Shown here piece after piece: positions 46,654 to 60,116 of a stretch of DNA of 64,000 bases. Source of the DNA: Calocera cornea HHB12733 (taxonomy: Eukaryota > Basidiomycota > Dacrymycetes > Dacrymycetales > Dacrymycetaceae); NCBI GenBank assembly GCA_001632435.1, contig KV423940.1:171349-235348 (forward strand), given 5' to 3'. A model generated the notes under the pieces. That model searched no databases, was not told the DNA's origin, and worked only from the letters and a program-made list of their open reading frames with translations. Each line of letters begins with the position of its first letter. The first letter of the stretch is position 1. A program made the position numbers and the translations under genes.

Positions 46654-47181
46654 TTAGTCGAATAGACCGAAGCCCATGTCGTCGTCGGACTCCTCCTATA
46701 GAATTTATCTCTCGTGAGCAATGTGTCCGGTGCCAACGAGAAAACAGCAAATGACGTACCTTCTCCTCCTCCTTCTTCTCCTCCTCCTTGGGGGCCTCCT
46801 CCGCGGCAGCAGCACCGCCCGCAGCAGCGGCAGGTGCAGCACCACCAGCAGAGCCGGCACCGCCCGAGGGGACCTGCACGGCGCGTGTGAGAAGTGCATT
46901 CACACGCTAAGCATAAACCAGTACTTACGGAAGAGAGCTTGGATGCACCCTCAGCGATAAGCTGAAAACAAACCAGTCGTCAGCAATAAGGCTCAGGCTT
47001 AACACTGGACCGAAGAACAGACCTCGTTGATGCTCTTGCCCTCGAGCTCCGAGATCAGCTTCTCGATGCGCTCATCGTCGGCGTCGACACCACCGGCGGC
47101 GAGGACAGACTTGATGTCGCTGGCAGACGGGCTAGCGTTGCCGCCAGTCTGGAGGAGCAGGTAAGCAGCGATATAGCGCAT
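46654..47181 (-). CDS. RPP2: 60S acidic ribosomal protein P2
   Basis: Ribosomal stalk protein that recruits elongation factors. ATG 47181 gives [20 protein letters not shown], then [20 protein letters not shown] and LEGKSINE. Small exons carry [11 protein letters not shown] and an Ala/Gly-rich hinge with [14 protein letters not shown] last exon gives [13 protein letters not shown], the universal stalk C-terminus, with stop at 46654. About 112 residues, three introns. The [10 protein letters not shown] opening separates P2 from P1. Confidence 0.95.
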
Positions 47182-47600
47182 CTAAGATACGGATGAGTCT
47201 CCCGTCCCTTTTTGAACATTGGCGGTGCGTGCTCACCTTTGATTATTGAAGTGGGTAGGTGGGTTTTGGAGGACTACAGCCGCAAATCACTAAAAAGAGG
47301 GCTCGTCAGTTCTCTTTCCCTGCGCTGTCATGCTCATAAATACGCACATTTAATCCCTAAGGACGACTTGCAGACGTGAAGACCGAAGAGAGTTGATTAA
47401 TGAAAGTAGACTTTTGCGAACGGCGATGCCCTGAAATGGCCTGCGCCACCCTGAAGGGCACGCCCTAAATGAAACCTGTACAGTTGTGGCTTTTCAGCAC
47501 CAAGGGCGGAAGCAAAGCTCCTCCCGCGCGTGGGTGCAGTATCGTCTCCAGGATCAGCGCTGCCGTCGACTCCCATATCCTCAACCGACTAATCCAAAAT
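47182..47600. promoter_or_regulatory. Shared divergent promoter of RPP2 and RPS15
   Basis: About 0.42 kb separates two divergently transcribed ribosomal protein genes, so common regulatory sites are expected. CCCTAA/CCCTGAA-like words occur (47357, 47430-47468), but I could not assign them to a factor. Confidence 0.55.
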
Positions 47601-48221
47601 ATGGTGAGTGCTTGTCGTCCTTGGATCATGGGCTTGAGCTGACAGGCTATCCAGGCTGACTTTGACGTCACCGACCCCGCCGTTGCCGCCGAGCTCAAGA
47701 AGCGGAGGACGTTCCGTACCTTCTCGTACCGCGGCATCGAGCTCGAGAAGCTCCTTGACCTCAGCAATGAGGATGTGAGCCACCGTAGAATATGCGTGTC
47801 TGAGCCCTGCTGACCTCCTGCTCCAGTTCGTTGAGATTGTGCACGCCCGTGCAAGGAGACGGTTCCAGCGCGGCCTGAAGCGCAAGCCCATGGGTCTGAT
47901 CAAGAAGCTGCGCAAGGCGAAGAAGGAGGCGCCCCCCAATGAGAAGCCCGCGGTCGTCAAGACCCACCTGCGCGACATGATCATTGTGCCGGAGATGATC
48001 GGCAGCGTCGTGGGCATCTACAACGGAAAAGTGCGTGGCTTTGCGTGCAATGTCAATCGCGATGAGACTAACGCGTAACACAGGTCTTCAACGCTGTTGA
48101 GATCAGGCCTGAGATGACCGGCCACTACCTCGCAGAGTTCTCCATCTCGTACAAGCCCGTCAAGCACGGTCGTCCGGGTATTGGTGCTACCCACTCGTCG
48201 CGTTTCATCCCTCTCAAGTAA
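47601..48221 (+). CDS. RPS15: 40S ribosomal protein S15 (uS19)
   Basis: Small-subunit protein of the head domain. The first coding exon is only ATG (47601-47603), followed by GTGAGT; the next exon starts [20 protein letters not shown]. Then [59 protein letters not shown] and [20 protein letters not shown]. After a further intron the end reads [20 protein letters not shown] and [10 protein letters not shown]. About 150 residues, normal length. An intron straight after the start codon is common in fungal ribosomal protein genes. Confidence 0.96.
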
Positions 48222-48461
48222 ACGTACTCGAGGGTTGGTGATGTGGGATGGGTGTCGTCTCTCTATCTGCACATGTCTGCATGCTGTTCTATGAATGATA
48301 TGTCATGCAAACCATAGTATCTGGCTGCTTTCGCTGCGAGAGCGAACGTCGGTCTTCAGGTGCTGTTGTTATATATGGTAACATTACGAGACCCTTCCGA
48401 CATTGTACAGTGACTCTTCCGTGCATATAAGTGATTGCAACAAGCGCACTCCATCCACGGT

Positions 48462-49873
48462 CTACCACGCAGCTATTTCATCGTCACTGCTATCTTCGCC
48501 AGGCTCGAGAGCCTTGTCATTGATCTTCATCCAGACATCCGTTCGCTTTTTCTGCACAAACGCCTTCGACACTGGAGAAGCTGCCTTGCCGCCGGTAGAC
48601 TTCATAACAACGGTGGGGATAGTCGCTGTCGTCCTCCGCTTAGGTTGAAGTGGTTGGATGACAGGACGTTTCGGCGTCTTCAGCTTGTTCGCATCAACGT
48701 TCTCTTTCTTCAGCTTCGACTTGATGGCTTGCGCACTTTGGATCGACCCCACAGCTGCGGACTTCAACTTATTCTCTGCCGTGCACTTCTTCCCTTCCGC
48801 TCTCATGCCCTGCTTGGCGTTAGAGGTGAAGCGATTGACAACCTTCCTATCTTTCTCAACACGACGGGTCGGCAGTGTCGAGAACCCCTTCTCCTCGTTC
48901 AGCCCCAGCCCAGAGAACATATCGTTCAAGTCATCACCGTCCTTGCCTTTAGGTTTGGCATTCTCGGGACTGGTACGTCCTTCCCGGTCCGATACGGGGT
49001 GCTTTCCGGTCTTTGTCGTCTTAGCAGCAGGTACGTCAGACTACAGAAGCAAAGTCAGCACATGCTTCCCATTACATGTGTCTCATCTTGACTTCAGAGC
49101 TTCCTTCATTATCGTCCGGCAGGTTGAGGGTGTCCAGGTCCATCTCGTCCTGAGCAAGTGGCAGAGGTGAATTCGCAGGCTTCGGCGTGGATGTAGCAAG
49201 AGGGGTAGACAGCAGCGTGCCCATCAATGAGACGGCCGGCTCAGTGGGGCGACGGACAGGCTTCTCAGGCCTCGAAGCGCCAGGATATGGTTGAGCTCTC
49301 AGCGACGCAGCTCTCGCCCTTCCCCGGTTTCCAGCGACGCTTTCGATCGAGCTGCCAAGCGGGGAAAGAGTATGAGGAGACGTCATGGAAGACCAGGACG
49401 GTGTGTGAGTACGATACTGGAATGGAGAGGCAAGCGTAGCGACAGGAGCAGATGGCAGAGCAGCAGAGCGAGCGGTACGAGGAGGAAGAGCAGGCGGTTC
49501 GTTTTCGGACGTTGGCACGCGCTTGGCACGCGATGGGACGCGCTTGACCACGGCGGGCTTAGCAGGCCGGGCGGAGCTCTGCACCGGATCGGTCATAGGC
49601 CCCGCCCTAGCTCTGTCCTGTTTGCCAAAGCTCAGCTTCGCGCATATATGCATCCTTCCGCCTCTGACGAACCTGGGCAGCAAGCCGCATATATGCTCCG
49701 CCCTCCTCACTGCCTTTGCCACGCACCATACGGCGCTTCTTGCTCGCATTGGCCGGATGTTCGGGCGCGTCTGAGCGAGGGGCGGGCCGGTCCCAGGGGA
49801 ACTCGTCCTGGCTCGGCAGGCGGCGTTTGCGTGAGTTCGACGGAGGGGTGCGTGCGGGCTCGGCGCGAGGCAT
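48462..49873 (-). CDS. Basic disordered protein, unidentified (probably nuclear)
   Basis: About 400 residues rich in Lys, Arg, Ser and Pro. ATG 49873 gives MPRAEPARTPPSNSRKRRLP, then SQDEFPWDRPAPRSDAPEHP and KKRRMVRGKG, with several nuclear-signal-like runs. An intron of about 57 nt near 49612-49668 probably joins MRLAAQ to DRARAGPMTDP. The middle has SLMGTLLSTPLATSTPKPAN and an acidic MDLDTLNLPDDNEG. The C-terminal part includes DLNDMFSGLGLNEEKGF and a basic region ending SDDEIAAW. No known domain; FSGLGLNEE and DEFPWDRP may be short conserved motifs. It could be a chromatin or mitotic factor, but that is a guess. Confidence 0.7.
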
Positions 49874-50376
49874 GATGCGAGACGACGATACGAGCTGCGA
49901 GGGGGGGTCGAGGCACGGAAAGAGTAGCAGATCAGGCACTAGAATGGACCAGGGCAGGAGAGAGAAGAGAGAGAGCAGCAAGGTCAGGCCACGAAGCAGA
50001 GCAGCATATATGCACCAGGAGAGTGGTGGACCAGAAGTGACCCACAGTATTTCTTCCGCGGCACGCGGATGTTCCGATTCACGCGCTTTGGCGAGTCTTG
50101 GCAAATACATGTAATTAGCGTACGTAAGTCACCAGTCATGTATTACTTGTTGTACATAGATGATAAGCTGTATAAACTGCGGTTTTTTGGGAGAACGGAA
50201 CGTTCGGAAGAAGGGCGCACCCTCGCTAGCCGCGAGGGGCGCTGGCATCACTCTACAGAAGGGTATCGTTGCGGAATGTGGTAAGTCCTTGGGCATCATC
50301 GTAGTCTGTCCATACAATGCGCGAGCGCGAAGAGAAACTCCAGTTCCTTCGCCCCGCCTCTGCGCCCCGTGTGTGT
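49874..50376. other. Intergenic: 5' side of the disordered-protein gene, 3' side of SLY41-like gene
   Basis: About 0.5 kb, no gene recognised. AT-richer around 50100-50180, consistent with a 3' untranslated region. Confidence 0.45.
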
Positions 50377-52217
50377 CTAGTGCACCGCTGCGGTCGCGCG
50401 GGAGTAGTTCGCCAGGTCGTTGATCCCGCCCTTGCCAAGGAGGTCCATCGGCGGTGCGAGCGTGTTGACTAGGGCCCCGTCGAGGGGTACGGCAGCCTTC
50501 ATGGGCGGGGAGTCCCTGCTGTCTGGTGGGCTGGGGTAGATGTCCGCACCATTCGCATAGCCGCCGTAGCTGGGGATGTTGAGCGCTGCCGGCTTGGCAA
50601 GGTTGAACCCTGTTCCTCGCGCGGTGAGGGGCGGGCCTTGCGGTACGGACGTGGAGACGGAGCGAAGGCGGGCCTCGTCGAACAGCGGTGCAGGGCGCGG
50701 GCGCGCATCCGTCCGCTCGTCTTCTGACTTGGAGATCTCCTCGCGCGAAGTCGGCAGCTGCAGGTCGCCTGCGGCAGCCACGCGCTGCGCACGCTTCTCG
50801 CCCTTCTCGATGTCGCCCTTGGCGTTGTTGTACATCCACAGGCCGACACCGGCGAGGAGGATACCGGCTGCCTGGATCGGGTGCACGGACTGGTTGAAGT
50901 ACAGGATGGCGATGCAGATGACTGCGATGCGCTTGACCAGGGAGGCGATCGAGTACGTAACGGGCGAAGTGATCGACAGGAGCGCGAAGGCGATCAGGTT
51001 CTGCGCAAAGTGCACCGTGCAGTTCAAGAAGAGGTAGTACGCCGCCGAGGACATGCGGTTCTCGGGCTTGCTCTCGTCGACCGTCGTCAGGTCCACCCAA
51101 AGCCTGCTCACATCCGAGTACAGCCAGAGCGGGACCATCATGGCGAATGCGAGGCTCGAGGTGTAAAATAACAGGTTGAGCTTATCCAGCTTGTGCGACG
51201 GGCCCGGCAGGTGAGGCGCGTTCGTAGGCTTGCTCGGCATGATCTTCTTGAAGAAGATGTTGGAGGAGACGACGACAAGGGTCGACCCGAAGGCACAGAG
51301 CAGGCCCCATGCTGAGGAAGCCGACATGTCGAATGTGCACGCCAACATGACGCCGACCGTCAGCGGTACCAAGGAAAGGTACGTCCTTGGCGAGTAGGTC
51401 ACGCCGAACACGAATGCGTAGGCGCCAACAGTGAAGAGAGGAGACAGCGCCTGTCACATGCCAGCGTTATTAAAGAAGACGTATCCCTGAGATGAATACT
51501 TGCCTTAATAGTGTGCACCGTGCTAACCGGTACACGCGAGATGGCCATACTCGAGAAGATGTGACCGCCGACCTGGAACAGCGCCATGGGTATGGTGCTC
51601 TTGAGTATCGCCTTGGTTGGTGAGCGGAGGGTTGTGAGCTTCCAAATCGGGCTGAAGAAGATGGCGCAGTATGCGGCCACAAAGCCGAACTGGAGGATGG
51701 TGAGGGTGACAGGGTAGCGGTACAGATTGAGCAGCGGCTTGGCCGTATTGCTCGCCATGGCACTTGAGGTGTACCATAACGCGCAAAGGACGACGAATTT
51801 GAGGCTCATGCTGGGCAGCTGTAGGCGAGGGGGACGGAAAGGCGTCCCGGTGTACTTTTGCCACAGTGCAGAAATCTTCTGCATCCACGCACTCTGGTCT
51901 GCCCATCGCACTCCCCCCTCGTAGTCGCCTTCCAGCAACCCATCGCTCGCCTTCCATCCTCTCCCTGCATTTCCGTTCGCATACCCATTCGAGTACGGCA
52001 TTTCTTGGTTTTCTGCAAGCGGACGGTGCGAAGGGGTGTAGGTGTACGTAACACGATGTCGTTGCGGCTTGTTAGGAGGGGTTGAGGGTGCCGCGGTCGC
52101 TGCGGCAGTCAAAGAAGCGGCGACAGAGGTGGCCTGTGCGGGGTGTGGGACGGCTGGGTGAATGGCGTTTGTGAGAGGGTGCTTTGGCGGTGTGGCACTT
52201 AAAGCAGGCTGGTCCAT
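50377..52217 (-). CDS. SLY41: Triose-phosphate-translocator family transporter, Sly41-like
   Basis: Ten-helix member of the TPT branch of nucleotide-sugar/phosphate transporters. ATG 52217 gives MDQPALSATPPKHPLTNAIH and about 120 disordered residues, then LKFVVLCALWYTSSAMASNT and KPLLNLYRYPVTLTILQFGF. An intron joins HTIKA to LSPLFTVGAYAFVFGVTYSP (acceptor near 51450). Conserved segments continue with FDMSASSAWGLLCAFGSTLV, NIFFKKIMPSK, LNCTVHFAQNLIAFALLSIT, VTYSIASLVKRIAVICIAIL and FNQSVHPIQAAGILLAGVGL. A 130-residue disordered tail ends at 50377. Yeast Sly41 suppresses loss of ER-Golgi Rab Ypt1; a substrate for the fungal protein is not fixed by sequence. Confidence 0.88.
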
Positions 52218-52812
52218 TGGTGAGACGGGGGAGTGGGTGGGTGGCGGAAGCGAGTCGGGGTGTCGTGAGGGTGTGGTGCGTGTCTCGCTCGCGGGGCGAC
52301 GGGCGGGCAGAAGATGGCTGAACTGCTCAGCAGATCGATGGGAGGCGAATTCCTGCGATTTGGTGACGAGACAAGACAATGGATGCTGGTGGGGCGGAGG
52401 AAGGAAGTGTGTACGGCGCCGTAAGTAAGGGGGGGGATGATGGCAATTATTAACGCAGGGAAGGGAAACACGGGAAAGTGTTAGACGATGTGTATGTCTC
52501 TGCAGCCCGATGGGCGCGGTGGGTAGCAGGCGTTGTGTGATATATGCCTGCGCACCGGGGGGGGCTGTCACCCGCAACAGGTTGCATCCCTCCCCTTTTG
52601 GCCCCGCTAATCTCACAGCATCGCCACAGGCACCGCTCCCCTCGACACGTCCCGTCCCTCTTCGCCGAGCCAGACCCTGACCGCGCCGTCCATTCCCATC
52701 CTTCCGGACGCGCTCGTCCCGCGCGATCAACAGGGAACTCGCTCGTATTGGCCCCACGAGCTCCTGCGGCCTTATCGCCAACACCCCGAGACTGCTTCGC
52801 CGTATCGCCGGG
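52218..52812. promoter_or_regulatory. Divergent promoter region between SLY41-like and SIR2-like genes
   Basis: About 0.6 kb between start codons, GC-rich with C/T tracts. No gene or assignable site. Confidence 0.45.
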
Positions 52813-54775
52813 ATGGTCATGGACGCTGTCGCAGCGGGAGACCAGGTGGGGAAAGAACACAAACAGTCTACCGACGATATCCCGATATCTACGCATGTCG
52901 GCCCAGGCCCTCAGGTCAAGGTTTCCTACCAGGACTCTTATAGCCACGAACTAGATGAGGACGCGCGCACTGTCAACGAGAGCGATGATGAATATCCAGA
53001 ACTTATGGACGAAGGTGCCAGAGACGGTGGTTTGCCGCGGACTTGCTGCTTACTCTTTTTTTTTTAGCTATGGGCGCCTTTTCTGAAGAAGAAGTTGAAG
53101 AAATGATGCAGTTCCTCAAAGAGCGAGGTGCCTCAGCTGCACCCTCCGTTACGCATGATCTGATGCCTTCAACATAGGCATGGTTGCCTTCCTGCGCAAG
53201 TACATCGGCGAGGCGGGTATCCCGCCCTCCAAGCTTCTCCTCGCGTTCGGCGTTCTGCTCGCGCCGGACCTCCGCGAGCAGCTCACAAATGAAGAATGCC
53301 TCACTGTGCTCAGACAAGCCATCTCCCGCACGCTGCGCGATCGCGAGCGAATCCTCCAGTACGAGACTATCGACGACGCCGTCCGCCTGATCCGCGATGC
53401 GAAGAAGATCCTCGTCCTCACCGGCGCGGGGATCAGTGTCAGTTGCGGCATCCCGGACTTTCGGAGCACGCAGGGCATATATGCGCAGCTCAGGGAGAGC
53501 GAGGTCGGCCAGGCGCTTGCGGACCCACAGCAGATGTTCGACCTGAAGTTCTTCAAGGAGAACCCGAGTGTTTTCTAGTGAGCGTTTACTCTGCTTGTGG
53601 CGGGTGGCGACTGACCGGTGCCCGCAGTTCTTTTGCTCAGTACGGTGCTTACGTCATGCAACGAAGTTCTGTGACTGACTAGTGACAGTCGTATTTTCCC
53701 TTCAAACTTCAAACCATCCCCCTGTCACTACTTCATCAAGCTTCTGGAAGACAAAGGCAAAGTGCGTCCTCAGTTTGGGTCTGCGATCATTGTCGGTTGA
53801 TGTTGTGACTCACACAGCTGCTACGCAACTATACCCAAAACATCGATACCCTAGAGACTGTCACAGGCGTCAAGAACGTCCTTAACTGCCATGGCTCCTT
53901 CGCCACCGCGTCCTGTATCACCTGCGGCACCCAATACCCGGGCGAAGAGATCAGGGACGATATCTTTGCAGAGAGGATACCGAAGTGCAAGGTCTGTCTC
54001 GCGAAGGGGAGGCAGAGCGGGAAGAAGCAGCTGAATGGGAAGGGGAAAGCGAAGATGCAGCCTTGGGAGGAGGAGGTGACTGATGAGGACGAGTACAAGT
54101 CCATTCTGAAGGTTCAAACCTCTTCACAAGCGGTTTGCATGAACTGAAGTGGTATCAGCCCGACATTACGTTCTTCGGGGAGAAGCTGAACGACAAGTTC
54201 GACAAGGCGCTCTTTGAAGACCGCGAGGAAGTGGACCTCCTGCTCGTCATCGGAACCTCATTGACGGTAGCACCAGTGTCCGAAATTTTACGTGAGCTCA
54301 CTCGAACACGCTCGTGTGTTCTGACAATCTCATACCGCCTTCAGATCATATACCCCACTCAGTCCCCCAAATCCTGATCAACAAAACCCCCGTCCCGCAT
54401 GTCAACCCCGACATCGTCATTCTTGGCGAAGCCGACGAAGCCGTCAGATACCTAGCCTACCGCCTTGGATGGGAGCTTCCTATTCCCGACGCCGATACAC
54501 TCAAACGCCAGCGGGAAGACATCCCCGTTGGGCCGCAGCGGATCGGCCGCACGTGGATCTGGGCGTTCCAGAGTGCCGACGGCGGGGAGTGGCTCGAGGA
54601 TGTTAAAGCTGGGAACATTAGACGATATATGCTGGCGTCGAGTGATGAAGAGAGCAGTGATGATGAACAGGAGGAGGAGGATGGCCCGGCACAACATCTT
54701 AGACCTCCGAAGGAGAGTAGGGACGGGGACGAGAGCGATAACAGCCAGGCGTCGAAACGGCGCCGGCTGGCGTAG
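52813..54775 (+). CDS. NAD-dependent protein deacetylase, Sir2/Hst class I
   Basis: Sirtuin related to yeast Sir2/Hst1 and animal SIRT1. ATG 52813 gives [20 protein letters not shown]. The N-terminal Sir2 helper region reads [17 protein letters not shown] and [20 protein letters not shown]. The catalytic core has [32 protein letters not shown] and NCHGSF (catalytic His). The zinc site is CITC with KCKVC. Then [13 protein letters not shown] (spliced over 54112-54158), [19 protein letters not shown] and [20 protein letters not shown]. The tail is acidic and ends in a basic KRRRLA. About 530 residues, eight or so exons. Likely a nuclear histone deacetylase. Confidence 0.93.
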
Positions 54776-54873
54776 ATGCTGACAGATAGATGGGTATCAT
54801 TCATGGGATTAGGTTCGGGTATCGATGCAGTGTGTATCTATAGAAAAGCAAATAATGAAAGCACCAAGATGTA

Positions 54874-55987
54874 TCAACGTCGAAGTCGCAGGCGGAAGGC
54901 GTTCTTGCATGCCTTGGAGTTGCGAGGCAGGTATTCGTCGTAGAACCCCACGACGAACTCTTCTGCTTTGAAGCCAAAGCGGTTGTATAGGAGCTGCAAT
55001 AGAAGTCAGTCGCGGATCAACTATAAGGATGAACATGCCATACCATAGCAGGATTGTCGGCCGACACGTGCAGCGTAATGTCCGTATCCTGATTCCTCAC
55101 CACGAGCATATGCAGCATGGTCGTGGCGATGCCCGCAGCGTCCCAGCCAGCCTTAACGGCCAGGTACATCAGGTATCCCTCCCTCGGCCCGCTGAGAAGC
55201 GCAACACCAACGACGAGCCGCTTGTACGTGGCGACAACGGTGCACTTCTCTGGTTCATTCTCGGGCAGGGTACTGTCGGCCACGGAGATGCCCGGCCAGA
55301 AGGTGGCGGCCAGGAGGTCATGTACTTGCGGAAGGTGGACGGAGGCGAGAGGTGCATAGTCGATGGGCGCAATTGAATAGTCCAGCAGCTCTTCTTCAGG
55401 ACTTGTCGTGCGTGTGAGAAGAGCCACGCGGCGCTTGGAACGTTACTCACTGCGATAGCCGGTAGTGCAGATATATGTCGTCCATGACGTCCATCCAGGG
55501 CGAACGGCTTTCCCAGTCCCGGTAAGTGAACTCCTTGGTCAAAGTCGGCTCGCTTCTGATGAGACGCGAAGCAAAGGAATTCTGGAATGGTGTGCTGCGA
55601 ATCCAGTGCAGTGCTTGCAATGTTGTGAGGTCTGGCGGGCCGACAACTTGTGGTGTTGCGGCAGCTGACGTGCTAGCAACTGCACCAGCGGGCTGAGTGA
55701 GCGGCCATTGTTGACTTTGTTGTTGCCCAGGAGTGTTCTGCTGAGGAGCATATTGATGCCCATTTCCCCATGCAGCATATGGCATATAGTAATATGGCCA
55801 TGCCGCCGTGGCAGCTCCCCCTGTCTGGGCGGGGGCATAGTAATACGCAGCGTTTGCAGGCTGTGTGGGTACGGTGCCTGCCTGATCTGCTTTGTTTACC
55901 TTTCTTCTTTTCTTCTTTGGTTGCTAGTTCTCGGGATAAGAAGCGCGATGGGCCGACAGACAGGATATCACTCACCGTGCCCTCCAT
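54874..55987 (-). CDS. GNAT acetyltransferase, KAT14/CSRP2BP-like
   Basis: Resembles the C-terminal acetyltransferase domain of animal KAT14, a subunit of the ADA2A (ATAC) complex. Key blocks: ATFWPGISVADS, CTVVATYKRLVVGVALLSGP, EGYLMYLAVKAGWDAAGIAT (acetyl-CoA loop region), TLHVSADNPAM, then over an intron LLYNRFGFKAEEFVVGFYDE and YLPRNSKACKNAFRLRLRR at the stop (54874). ATG 55987 gives MEGT, spliced to AGTVPTQPANAAYYYAPAQT, a Tyr/Gln/Ala-rich stretch, then TLQALHWIRSTPFQNSFASR and a short helical region before the GNAT domain. The N-terminus is much shorter than in animal KAT14. Substrate unknown; histone or other nuclear protein is inferred. Confidence 0.85.
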
Positions 55988-56369
55988 CTAGTCATTGCAG
56001 TTGACGGCGGGAAAGAAAGAGACTGACTCGCGGGAAATCACATGCGCGTCCGCTCGGCGGGGGAATCGCCACGCGCGCGGCCGGGACTCGCCACTGCCGC
56101 CCGCCCCCAAAAGTTGGGAAGCCGCCCAGTCTATATGTATCCCTGCGCCGTATCGTCACGTCAACCTGCTTAGGAGCTACGCAGCTCGCTAATACCCCTC
56201 TTATCGTCACCCCCCCTTCCTCACCTCGCGCATATACCCTCTTACTTCGACGACCTTATCGCGTATCGCACAGCTCACCCATACTGCACCCGACCGCACA
56301 GGAGGCCATCACGCGTCCTGTGCGCGGCATACAGCTAGCGCTTGGGATCCCTTTTAGTTCCCCGTCGAG
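55988..56369. promoter_or_regulatory. Divergent promoter region between KAT14-like and SLT2 genes
   Basis: About 0.38 kb. Pyrimidine-rich stretches at 56170-56290 fit the SLT2 core promoter. No specific site assigned. Confidence 0.45.
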
Positions 56370-58623
<2,254 letters not shown>

Positions 58624-59031
58624 GTGCACGCAACATTCACGACCTTTCTCCTTCTTCCATCCTCTTGCCCACCTCTCTCAAGAACAGTTCCTCCTACTCA
58701 TACTCCACGCACGCACAAGCTGTCTTACTACCGCACTCTCGCAATGTCCATGACCTGACCTGACCTGAGCTCACCCGACTTCCAAGCAGAAAGCCCTCGA
58801 CGCATCCCATAGACCGGGAGGGAGCGCCCGACGCTTACTTAGTTCCGTAGCCCGCAACGTACGCATAAATAATCTAATGCAAATTGCGCAAGCCTGTAGC
58901 CATAACCATGCGGTGTGTGAATGAAGACTAAGTGATACAAGTGCGGTACAGACATCCAGAGTACAACGCGGCCCGACCTGGACCCGAACCCATAACCCCT
59001 TGCCCGCGGGAACCACCCTGGGCGCCGCTTC
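58624..59031. terminator. Convergent 3' flanks of SLT2 and NBP35
   Basis: About 0.4 kb holding both 3' untranslated regions and presumed polyadenylation sites; a TAAATAATCTAATG stretch near 58865 is a plausible A/T-rich processing element. No gene recognised. Confidence 0.4.
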
Positions 59032-60116
59032 CTACTCGTCGAGCTTCTCCTTGAGCCGGTGGATGATGTCGAGGTACGCCTTGGTGGCCAGGCTATCTGG
59101 AAACTCGTCCAGGAAGGACACGCCGTAGTCTGCGCTCATGCCTATCCTGGGGTCGAGGGGGACCTTTCCGAGCAACTCGACGCCCATGTCGTCGCACATC
59201 TTCTGGGCGCCGCCCGTGCTCGGCTTGAAGATCTCGCTGTGGCCCTTGCAGCTGGGGCAGACGAAGCCGGACATGTTCTCAACCACGCCGAGGACGCGGA
59301 GGCCGACCTTGCGGCAGAAGTCGAGCTCGCGCCGGACGTCCTGCAGGGAGACCTCCTGCGGGGTGGTGAGGACGACGGCGCCGTCGATGCCGGCCTCCTT
59401 CATGTACTGCACGGCGGAGAGGTGCTCGTCGCTCGTGCCCGGGGGGGTGTCGACGAGGAGGTAGTCCAGGGGGCCCCAGGCAACGTCCTTGAGGAACTGG
59501 GCGATCAGCCCGCTCTTCTTCGGCCCGCGCCACATGATCGCGCTGTTCTCCGCGGGGAGGAGGAAGCCGATGCTCATGAGCGCGAGGTTGGGCAGCACGT
59601 AGATCGGCTCCCAGCCCTCGGCCGTGCTGCGCACGCTGCCCTCCGCCTGCGACACGCCCATCAGCGTCGGGATCGACGGCCCGCAGATGTCGATGTCCAT
59701 CACGCCCGCCTGGACCTCGTGCCCGTCCGGGTTCACCCCGGCGGACAGGGCCCACGCGAGCTGCGCGGTGAACGTGCTCTTCCCCACGCCGCCCTTGCCG
59801 GACAGGACGAGGATCTTGCGCCGCACGGGCGCGAGCCGCTGCGCGATGAGCGGGAGGGACGGGTCCGGCGCGCGCGTCGCGCCCGAGGCGCACACCGCCT
59901 GGTTCGCGCAGCCAGCGCAGGCGTCCGCTTTCCCCGCCTGCTCGGATTCGGTGCCCTGTGCAAAGAGTCAGTATGTTGCTGTGGGAAGGGGGTGGAGATG
60001 CACGGGCGTACGGGGCAGTGGTCGGGCGCGTTTGCGGGAATGCTGGGCGGGTCGAGAGAGGCTGGGGCGAGGTGGGGCGGGGTGGGCAGCGGCGGCGCGC
60101 TCTGCAGTGCGATCAT
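59032..60116 (-). CDS. NBP35: Cytosolic Fe-S cluster assembly ATPase Nbp35
   Basis: P-loop scaffold of the CIA pathway; with Cfd1 it builds [4Fe-4S] clusters for cytosolic and nuclear proteins. ATG 60116 gives [20 protein letters not shown]; one intron follows DHCP. The N-terminal ferredoxin-like motif is complete: C, 13 residues, then [10 protein letters not shown] (C-x13-C-x2-C-x5-C). The ATPase has the deviant Walker [34 protein letters not shown] and the bridging pair [13 protein letters not shown]. Stop at 59032. About 340 residues, standard. The N-terminal cysteines distinguish it from Cfd1. Very GC-rich codon use. Confidence 0.95.

Noticed and set aside
54112..54149. A 38-nt intron in the sirtuin gene ending at GAAG
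   Set aside because: The acceptor nine bases further (54158) gives a 47-nt intron and the canonical KPDITFFGE; the shorter one inserts Trp-Tyr-Gln before PDITFF.
58975..59000. Second B-box-like word (GGTTCGGGTCC, minus strand)
   Set aside because: The near-invariant A of the T-loop is G, and no A-box or cloverleaf fits upstream; it is in the NBP35 3' flank.
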